A DNA stretch of 22,897 bases from Planctomycetaceae bacterium (GTDB lineage: Bacteria; Planctomycetota; Planctomycetia; Pirellulales; Pirellulaceae): assembly GCA_012965455.1 (NCBI GenBank), contig DTSG01000508.1, forward strand, positions 1-22,897, written 5' to 3'. The notes under the pieces were generated by a model. It made no database searches and had not been told where the DNA came from. It was given only the letters and a program-made list of their open reading frames with translations. The position numbers were made by a program, and so were the translations under genes. Below, piece by piece: positions 17,057-22,897 of this stretch; the first letter of the stretch is position 1, and each line of letters opens with the position of its first letter.

Positions 17057-17083
17057 GCATTCAAGGGCATTCATCGGCATTCA
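17057..17083. repeat. Three GCATTCA direct repeats with exact 10-bp period
   Basis: GCATTCA occurs at 17057-17063, 17067-17073 and 17077-17083, each separated by 3 bases (AGG, TCG). A period of one helical turn places all copies on the same DNA face, as in cooperative activator sites. The array lies about 60 bases upstream of the candidate -35 of the DUF4159 gene and about 280 bases from moxR, so it could act on either operon. Confidence 0.6.
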
Positions 17084-17144
17084 TTAAAAATGTGGTAACA
17101 TCGCGTCTCGATTAACATTGCCATGTTTACCAATCATCCCTAAA

Positions 17145-17173
17145 TTAATACGCAATCTCAGAAGTTATATAAT
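17145..17173 (+). promoter_or_regulatory. Candidate promoter of the toroid/DUF4159 gene
   Basis: TTAATA (17145-17150), a 17-base spacer and a perfect TATAAT (17168-17173) give a good sigma70-type match. The predicted start near 17180 would leave a leader of about 125 bases before the ATG at 17308. No terminator-like or riboswitch-like fold is obvious in that leader. Confidence 0.42.
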
Positions 17174-17307
17174 CGTCGGTTATTTCAGGACCACCAATTG
17201 CTACACTTAATTGTATCGGTAAAAATGACCCTTTCAGTCGATTCAACAATAAATTCCCCCGCCGCACACCGACCCCGCTGCGCTGCACACGGGGACACTT
17301 ACTCTAC

Positions 17308-19656
17308 ATGAAACCGATGAGCCGAAAAGCCTCAAAACTCGTAGTGTTATTAATGCTGCAATGCCTGTTCACTGTGGTACTTCCGTCCACAAGTCACGCT
17401 GAAATAACAGCTGCGCAAGTCAACGCCTCAATCGACCGCGGTGTGAAGTTTCTTCGCGCGCAACAACGCACCGATGGTTCGTTTCCTCAATTCACAGCAC
17501 CTACCGGAGTTACCTTATTTCCGGATGGAGTGAGCAGTTTAGCAACTTTGGCACTATTGAATTGTGGCCTTGATCATCAGGACCCGACTATTACCAAAGC
17601 GTTGTCCTATTTACGCAGCACAAAGATGTCTCAACATACCTACGTCGTATCACTGCAGTTAATGGTATTTTGCCAAGCGGAACCACAACGCGATCAATTG
17701 TTAATCCGCCGCAACGCCCAGTGGCTAATCAACGCTCAAGAACCGACAAGCGGCGGTTGGGGCTATGGGTCGAAACTACCCTCCACCGATCCCTCTAACA
17801 GCCAATTTGCGTTGCTTGCTCTGCATGAAGCCGAACGACAAGGAATCGGAGTCCCACCTCAAACGTGGCAGGCCGCAAATGCATATTGGTCGTCGCGGCA
17901 AATTGGTACCGGCGGCTGGAGCTATGACAGCTCCTTCGGCCCTACCCCATCAGTCAGTATGACCTGCGCCGGTATTGCGTCGATGGTTATCACTCAAGGC
18001 AAGCAAGTTAATATTGAACAACGGATTGTTGATGGGAAAGTCCAATGTTGTGGCAGCAACATCGTCGATGATCAAATTGAAAAAGGACTCAACTGGTTGG
18101 CTCGTCGCATTCGAGTTGGTTCTAACGCTTTCAGCAAAGACACTGCATATTTCTATTACATGTACTGTATCGAACGCGTCGGACGGCTTACTGGTAAGCG
18201 TTACATCGGCACGACTGACTGGTACCGTTTGGGCTGCGAGTACATCGTCAACCTCCAAGATAATTTGCGCGGGTCGTGGACAGGATCATTGGCCCACGGC
18301 GAGCACCAACCAGCAGTTGCAACTTCATTTGCCTTACTTTATTTATCCAAGGGTCGCCGCCCCGTTGTCATTGCCAAACTCAAATATGGAAAAACAAACG
18401 ATGGTTCCTGGAATCAACACGCCCATGATATGCAAAACATTGTGCTGCATACTGAGCGACGGTGGGACATGTATTTAACTTGGCAGAGCATTGATATCAA
18501 TCTAGCGTCCACTACCGACCTATTGGAAACACCGGTGTTGTTTATTAGCGGCAAGGGTTCGCTTGACTTGACCGCTGGGCAAAAAAAAGGGCTCGTTGAA
18601 TATGTAAACCAAGGTGGGTTTTTGTTTGTAGAAAACAGCTGTCAGCACCCGCAGTTTGACAGTCAATTCCAACAGCTAATGAAAGAACTATTCCCCCAAA
18701 GCCCGCTAGCACCGCTTCCTCCGAATCATGCCATTTGGTTTGCGGATGCACGCATTGACCCCAGCATGATTGGCAAGATACAGGGGGTTCAAACCTGTTG
18801 CCGAACCAGTATTGTTTACAGTAGCGTCCCGTTGGGTTGCTATTGGGAATTGTACAACCCTCGTGGTGACGATCGGATTGCCAAGAATATCGCGGCTGAA
18901 ATTAATCAACGACTCGCACTTGGAACAAATATTTTGAGCTACGCAACAGGTCGTGAATTACGTGACAAGCTTGATCGACCACTCGTTTCAACAGCCACGC
19001 CCGCGACAACATCCGTACTGCGAAAAACACTTACGATCCCCGAAATCTCGCATAATGGAGGTAACGACGATGCCCCACGTGCACTCAATAACCTCTTGCA
19101 AGTGCTCAGTACCCAACTCGATATCCGCGTAACAACTGGCCGGCGAGTATTAGCGCTAACCGATTCGCTGCAGCAATACCCGTTAGTGTTTATCCATGGT
19201 CGCCAAGGATTCAAGTTCAGCGCTCAGGAAAGGCAAGCGTTGCGGACATTTGTGGAAAACGGCGGGGTGCTATTCGGAGATGCGATTTGCGCCAGTCGCA
19301 CTTTTGCGGAATCGTTTCGTCGAGAAATGAGTCTGATCTTTCCGAACGATGTGCTGCGACGATTACCACCAGGCCACGCGATGTTTACTGACGAATACGA
19401 TGGATTTGATCTTACAACGATTACCCTACGAACACCCAGCACACGATCCGAATCACAAATGGCTGAAATACTCGAAACCCGTGGTTCACCCCATGTTGAA
19501 GCGATTCACATTAACGGCAGATTGGCAGTCGCCTTTTCGCCTTATGACTTAAGTTGTGCACTCGAAAATCAAATCTCGATCGAATGCAAGGGCTATTCCC
19601 GTCAGGATGCTGCTCGTCTCGGTTCCAATATTATTCTCTTTAGCCTGCAGCAATAA
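17308..19656 (+). CDS. Secreted alpha-alpha toroid protein with two DUF4159 domains
   Basis: The product is 782 residues. A signal peptide spans about 1-31 (KLVVLLMLQCLFTVV, cleavage near SHA-E). Residues 33-370 form a prenyltransferase/squalene-cyclase-like toroid with repeats such as RTDGSFPQF, GGWGYGS (about 149) and GGWSYDS (about 202). The DxDD catalytic motif of hopene cyclases is not seen, so it is probably a binding scaffold. DUF4159 appears twice, at about 370-550 and about 594-782. Aligned landmarks are PVLFISGKGSLDLTAGQKKG with GGFLF and LPPNHAIW, against PLVFIHGRQGFKFSAQERQA with GGVLF and LPPGHAMF. The gene is divergent from the MoxR operon and 19 bases before the glycosyltransferase gene, so those two are probably one operon. 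DUF4159 has an amidotransferase-like fold of unknown role. A weak GGGGA lies 14 bases before the ATG. Confidence 0.88.
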   Translation: MKPMSRKASKLVVLLMLQCLFTVVLPSTSHAEITAAQVNASIDRGVKFLRAQQRTDGSFPQFTAPTGVTLFPDGVSSLATLALLNCGLDHQDPTITKALSYLRSTKMSQHTYVVSLQLMVFCQAEPQRDQLLIRRNAQWLINAQEPTSGGWGYGSKLPSTDPSNSQFALLALHEAERQGIGVPPQTWQAANAYWSSRQIGTGGWSYDSSFGPTPSVSMTCAGIASMVITQGKQVNIEQRIVDGKVQCCGSNIVDDQIEKGLNWLARRIRVGSNAFSKDTAYFYYMYCIERVGRLTGKRYIGTTDWYRLGCEYIVNLQDNLRGSWTGSLAHGEHQPAVATSFALLYLSKGRRPVVIAKLKYGKTNDGSWNQHAHDMQNIVLHTERRWDMYLTWQSIDINLASTTDLLETPVLFISGKGSLDLTAGQKKGLVEYVNQGGFLFVENSCQHPQFDSQFQQLMKELFPQSPLAPLPPNHAIWFADARIDPSMIGKIQGVQTCCRTSIVYSSVPLGCYWELYNPRGDDRIAKNIAAEINQRLALGTNILSYATGRELRDKLDRPLVSTATPATTSVLRKTLTIPEISHNGGNDDAPRALNNLLQVLSTQLDIRVTTGRRVLALTDSLQQYPLVFIHGRQGFKFSAQERQALRTFVENGGVLFGDAICASRTFAESFRREMSLIFPNDVLRRLPPGHAMFTDEYDGFDLTTITLRTPSTRSESQMAEILETRGSPHVEAIHINGRLAVAFSPYDLSCALENQISIECKGYSRQDAARLGSNIILFSLQQ

Positions 19657-19675
19657 CCGCTAGCCAAAAGTCTAA

Positions 19676-20983
19676 ATGAAAACGCTCGTTAAACAACATA
19701 AATGGCTATTACTCGTGTTGCTCACGGCATTGCTCGTGAGAATCGCCGTTGTTGGATTTCAATTTGAGTCGTTATCCGCAACAGACCCGGATAGTTACCG
19801 AGCGATTGCGGTGAACCTAGTTGAAGACGGCACCTATAGTCTCGGAGCCGATCCGACAGCTTTTCGTCCGCCAGTCTATCCACTCATACTGTCGCTGGGC
19901 ATATACCTTGGAATACCCCACGGCATTTGGGTTGGTGGAATCCACATCTTATTTGGCGTCCTCACAGTTCTTCTCACCTACCGCGTGGCACTGACGATTA
20001 GCAGCGAGCCCGTTGCACTACTGGCAGCCGCGTTAGTCTGCATCGATCCGATCCTGTTGCATCAATCCATCCTAACCATGACCGAAACGACGGCCACTGT
20101 TCTCGGAATTTTGGCAATTTGGCTTTTAGTGCGCATGGTTAACAACACCAACAAGTTAAGTATCGTATTAACAGGAGTAACTCTGGGGGTTGCCGGACTA
20201 TGCCGCCCGACGTTTTTCGTTTTCGCAGCGTTGGCGCTGCTGGTCTTAATGTTTTCAAAAACAGTGCCTTGGAAAGAACAACTACGCACTAATCTCCTCG
20301 TTGGCTGTTGTCTGCTGGTAACGATCGCTCCTTGGGTCATTCGTAATCAAATCAGTCTGGGCAGACCAGTCCTAGCAACGACTCATGGAGGTTACACACT
20401 TTTGCTAGGCAACAATCCGCTTTTCTATGAATATCTAGACCAGCCCCTGAGTACCTATGGTGCTCAGCATTTTGATCGTGGCGTGCGACGGTTCAATATC
20501 TCGGAGAACCCCAGTTATGATTTTTGGGGACCGCGGGCGATTGGACAACCCAAGGTCATTTCACGCAATGAAATCGAACGAGATCGATTTGCTTATGAAG
20601 TTGCTAAATATCATATTTCCCAGCAGCCGAAATTGTTTGCGCGGTCCATCCTGCGTCGTGTCGGTAAGTTGTGGAGCCCGCTACCAAACGTAGGCTCGAG
20701 CAATGAATCCACCTCGCGATTCATCCTGCGCTTGGCTGTTGGGGGTTGGTATTTAACATTGTTTGCCGTTGTTTTTTGGTTTTCAGTGCGGCAGAGTAAC
20801 AAATGGCTCGCTACTCCCATGCTACTGGGAATCGTCATGATCCTAGCCTTTACTCTCGTACACGCCGTCTATTGGTCTGATATGCGTATGCGGGCACCAC
20901 TAATGCCCACACTCTACCTCGCCGCCGCACTGGCTCTAATACCCACCCCAACCACAAAATCTCCTGCGGTTGACCATACTTAA
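19676..20983 (+). CDS. GT39/ArnT-like membrane glycosyltransferase (PMT_2 family)
   Basis: The product is 435 residues with about nine to eleven membrane helices. After the first helix comes a periplasmic loop with D37-P-D39-S-Y, where the general-base Asp of GT-C enzymes is expected, then FRPPVYP at residues 63-69. Both are typical of the dolichyl-phosphate-mannose-protein mannosyltransferase/ArnT group, which transfers sugars from polyprenyl phosphate at the outer face of the inner membrane. A soluble segment, about 245-310, precedes the last helices. The gap of 19 bases after the DUF4159 gene points to an operon, although the ribosome site is weak. Acceptor and sugar are unknown; lipid A, lipoglycan or protein are all possible. 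Confidence 0.85.
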   Translation: MKTLVKQHKWLLLVLLTALLVRIAVVGFQFESLSATDPDSYRAIAVNLVEDGTYSLGADPTAFRPPVYPLILSLGIYLGIPHGIWVGGIHILFGVLTVLLTYRVALTISSEPVALLAAALVCIDPILLHQSILTMTETTATVLGILAIWLLVRMVNNTNKLSIVLTGVTLGVAGLCRPTFFVFAALALLVLMFSKTVPWKEQLRTNLLVGCCLLVTIAPWVIRNQISLGRPVLATTHGGYTLLLGNNPLFYEYLDQPLSTYGAQHFDRGVRRFNISENPSYDFWGPRAIGQPKVISRNEIERDRFAYEVAKYHISQQPKLFARSILRRVGKLWSPLPNVGSSNESTSRFILRLAVGGWYLTLFAVVFWFSVRQSNKWLATPMLLGIVMILAFTLVHAVYWSDMRMRAPLMPTLYLAAALALIPTPTTKSPAVDHT

Positions 20984-21024
20984 ACGAATCGTAGCCAGTA
21001 GATTCAATGCGGTCCTATTCACGG

Positions 21025-21053
21025 ATACCGAGGCTCAGTCTCTCTGTGGGTAT
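21025..21053 (+). terminator. Weak imperfect hairpin after the glycosyltransferase gene
   Basis: ATACC at 21025-21029 pairs with GGTAT at 21049-21053, with partial inner GAG/CTC pairing. No T-run follows. It could mark the end of the DUF4159/glycosyltransferase transcript before the next promoter, but the fold is weak. Confidence 0.18.
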
Positions 21054-21058
21054 TAGCA

Positions 21059-21087
21059 TTGTTTCAACTCCTTTAAATTCGTATACT
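21059..21087 (+). promoter_or_regulatory. Candidate promoter of the LptD-like gene
   Basis: TTGTTT (21059-21064), a 17-base spacer and TATACT (21082-21087, five of six against TATAAT) form a plausible promoter with a weak -35. Transcription would begin near 21094, upstream of both possible TTG starts (21111 and 21168) of the gene that follows. Confidence 0.35.
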
Positions 21088-21167
21088 TTTGCGACCTATA
21101 CACCTATGTTTTGCCTAATATCGCTCGTTTTTCCATACAAACCGCTCAAATCTCACCGCGCAACAAT

Positions 21168-22897
21168 TTGACCGCCATCGTCCACAACCTTCGTTATCAA
21201 AATGCTATTTGGGCACGTTATTTTGCGCTGTTTGCGGTGTACATTTCACTCCTCGGATTGCTGTCAACAACCGTTTGTTCAGCGGAAATTCAATTCCCCG
21301 CTAATCCAAACAACGATCCCATCACAATCACGGGTGACGTCGGGTTTACTTGGACAAAAGGGGCCTATGAGGTCTGGCAGTTAACCCAGTGCCAATTGCG
21401 ACAAGGATCATTTTCTGCCCAAGGGCAGTCCGCCATACTGTGGATCGACCGCACTGGCCGAACAGCGGGGATAGCGAACAATCTCATTGTCTATCTTGAA
21501 GGTGATAACACGCGGATTGAGCAACAACGCAGCGCTGGACTACACCAAATCCAGCACAATCGCTCAACACCCACCAATCGCATCTTGACCGACAACCAAT
21601 GGTTAGGCCGTCTATCAAGCTCGGCCGCAATCACGGTCACCACGGAACAAACCTTAGCCGCACCGCGCACACCAACAAATGTCTACAACCGTGCAATGGC
21701 CCGCTGGAAAGCAAGTCAAGCGCAAACAGCGGTACAGTTTGCCAGTTATCAAGATACGAATTCGGAATTAAATCGAACAACGACCGCTGCTGACAATAGT
21801 GTTGGTATTGGCAAGCATCGTTTGCGTTTACAGGGACGCAGCAATGTTAATTGGAGTCTGCACGTTGAACAAAACACGACCGGCGGTGGTTCACTCGCAA
21901 TCGCAAAATCGGGGGTTCGTGTTACCATCGACGGAATTCAAGGCGGCGACAGTAATTCCTCAATCGTCACGATCGAAACGGACAGCATGGTGCTCTGGGG
22001 ACCCGCTTTTGATCAACTGCGCGGCGGATCCATTACCGACTCTAACACGCCGATCGAAGTCTACCTCGAGGGCAACATCATTTTCCGCCAAGACGATCGA
22101 GTAATCTACGCCGATCGAATGTATTACAACGTCACCCAAGAACAGGGGATGATACTCAATGCGGAAGTCTTAACTCCGGTCAACGAATATAACGGTTTAA
22201 TACGCATCAAGGCAGATGTACTGCAGCAAGTCAATCGACAAACATTTCGAGCATACGGAACTGCTATAACATCTAGTCGCATGGGCATTCCCAGCTATTG
22301 GTTGCAATCCGACAAGATTGAAATTGTCGATCGGCAACAACCCAGTATCGATCCTATAACGGGAAAGCAAAAGCGAAACGTCGTGACAGGCGAACTTGTT
22401 TTTGATCATCAAGTCACAGCAACCAGCAAAGACAACTTCTTGTTCTTTGACGGAATCCCTATTTTCTACTGGCCTTCGATGAGCTCGCGAGTAGATGACT
22501 CCTCATTCTATTTGGATCGAATCCGAGTCAAAACCGATCGGGTTTACGGGCAACAATTACTCATTGATTGGAACGCCTTTCACATTTTCAATGTTGAAGA
22601 AGTTCCCGAGAACACGACTTGGTCGCTATCCACAGACTTGCTCAGTGAGCGCGGTGTTGCTTTTGGGACTTTGTATGAATACCAACGCGATGACATGTTC
22701 GGTCTGCCGGGGCTAAGTCGCGGCCAACTCGATGCTTGGGGACTACAGGACCACGGCACCGACAACCTCGGCCGAGATCGCCGCAACGTTACTCCCGAAC
22801 GTGATTTTCGCGGGCGGATATTCTGGCAACACCGACAATTATTGCGCGATGGTATTCAATTGAGTGCCGAAGTGGGGCTAATCAGTGACCGAAATTT
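21168..22897 (+). CDS. lptD: LptD/OstA-like outer-membrane assembly protein, 3' end outside the window
   Basis: An open frame runs to the right edge, giving about 576 residues from TTG 21168. The signal peptide (RYFALFAVYISLLGLL, cleavage near VCSA-E) makes the product exported. Further in, PIEVYLEGNIIFRQDDRVIY followed by ADRMYYNVTQEQG resembles the OstA/LptA jellyroll repeat. FFDGIPIFYWPSMSS resembles the segment before the LptD barrel, which would continue beyond the edge. LptD inserts lipopolysaccharide into the outer leaflet of the outer membrane. The frame is closed upstream by TAG at 21054 and has no in-frame ATG before the signal peptide, so the start is a TTG (21111 or 21168), neither with a clear ribosome site. 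Family assignment is fairly sure from these landmarks. The exact N-terminus is not. Confidence 0.72.
   Translation, partial: MTAIVHNLRYQNAIWARYFALFAVYISLLGLLSTTVCSAEIQFPANPNNDPITITGDVGFTWTKGAYEVWQLTQCQLRQGSFSAQGQSAILWIDRTGRTAGIANNLIVYLEGDNTRIEQQRSAGLHQIQHNRSTPTNRILTDNQWLGRLSSSAAITVTTEQTLAAPRTPTNVYNRAMARWKASQAQTAVQFASYQDTNSELNRTTTAADNSVGIGKHRLRLQGRSNVNWSLHVEQNTTGGGSLAIAKSGVRVTIDGIQGGDSNSSIVTIETDSMVLWGPAFDQLRGGSITDSNTPIEVYLEGNIIFRQDDRVIYADRMYYNVTQEQGMILNAEVLTPVNEYNGLIRIKADVLQQVNRQTFRAYGTAITSSRMGIPSYWLQSDKIEIVDRQQPSIDPITGKQKRNVVTGELVFDHQVTATSKDNFLFFDGIPIFYWPSMSSRVDDSSFYLDRIRVKTDRVYGQQLLIDWNAFHIFNVEEVPENTTWSLSTDLLSERGVAFGTLYEYQRDDMFGLPGLSRGQLDAWGLQDHGTDNLGRDRRNVTPERDFRGRIFWQHRQLLRDGIQLSAEVGLISDRN

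Larger units (their letters stand above)
16776..17307. other. Divergent intergenic region, 532 bases
   Basis: This is the longest stretch without a gene in the window, between the MoxR operon (minus) and the toroid/DUF4159 gene (plus). It is AT-richer than its surroundings and has no convincing coding frame. It holds three 10-base-phased GCATTCA repeats, a candidate plus-strand promoter, and AT-rich blocks toward the moxR side. These include AGTATA at 16895-16900, which reads TATACT on the minus strand but has no correctly spaced -35. It must contain the start sites for both operons. Confidence 0.6.

Noticed and set aside
21106..21171. ATG at 21106 as start of the LptD-like gene
   Set aside because: It is in another frame and reaches TGA after about 20 codons. 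The signal peptide lies in the frame of 21168.
21202..21384. 60-residue frame from ATG 21202
   Set aside because: It is a shadow frame over the signal peptide of the LptD-like gene, Cys/His-rich and unlike a real protein.
1..22897. CRISPR arrays, tRNA or rRNA genes, transposases, phage genes
   Set aside because: I read both strands for spaced repeats, clover-leaf-like sequence and transposase motifs and found none. The only spaced repeat array is the three-copy GCATTCA set, which is far too short for CRISPR.

Overview
The window looks like a chromosomal segment of a Planctomycetota bacterium, probably a Pirellulaceae-type lineage. This is an inference from gene content, not from a marker gene. 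The supporting content is a MoxR ATPase / DUF58 / BatA-like / VWA-glutamine-amidotransferase-like gene row, a secreted alpha-alpha toroid protein carrying DUF4159, a large LptD/OstA-like protein, many membrane proteins and several genes that must start at TTG or GTG. I see no tRNA, rRNA, CRISPR array, insertion sequence or phage gene. Base composition is moderate and even throughout.

Left part (1-5081). A 3'-truncated hypothetical gene on the minus strand lies downstream of a minus-strand gene fusing uroporphyrinogen-III synthase (HemD) to uroporphyrinogen decarboxylase (HemE). A candidate sigma70-type promoter lies upstream of this fusion, and a well-placed internal ribosome site sits at the HemD/HemE junction. 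Divergent from it are a small unknown protein and a long LOG-family nucleotide-binding protein, which converges with a MoaB/MogA-type molybdenum cofactor gene.

Middle part (5136-9905). Minus-strand genes encode a polytopic membrane protein (possibly GT-C-like), an unusual BRCT + MerR-type HTH + TPR protein, and a single-pass membrane protein with HEAT-like repeats. A plus-strand lipoate-ligase-like gene follows.

Right part (9982-22897). A four-gene minus-strand operon (MoxR ATPase, DUF58, BatA-like VWA membrane protein, VWA/GATase-like membrane protein) diverges from a plus-strand pair: a secreted toroid protein with two DUF4159 copies, and a GT39/ArnT-like glycosyltransferase. An LptD/OstA-like gene follows with its own candidate promoter and runs off the right edge. 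The 532-base divergent intergenic region carries three GCATTCA repeats spaced exactly 10 bases apart and a good candidate promoter. MoxR ATPases are thought to act with VWA proteins as chaperone-like remodelling machines. The neighbourhood therefore suggests a cell-envelope assembly or maintenance module, but the substrate cannot be read from sequence.

Most worth a second look are the HemD-HemE fusion with its internal start, the BRCT-MerR-TPR protein, the duplicated DUF4159 domain, the graded loss of MIDAS residues across the VWA proteins, and the 10-base repeat array between the divergent operons.
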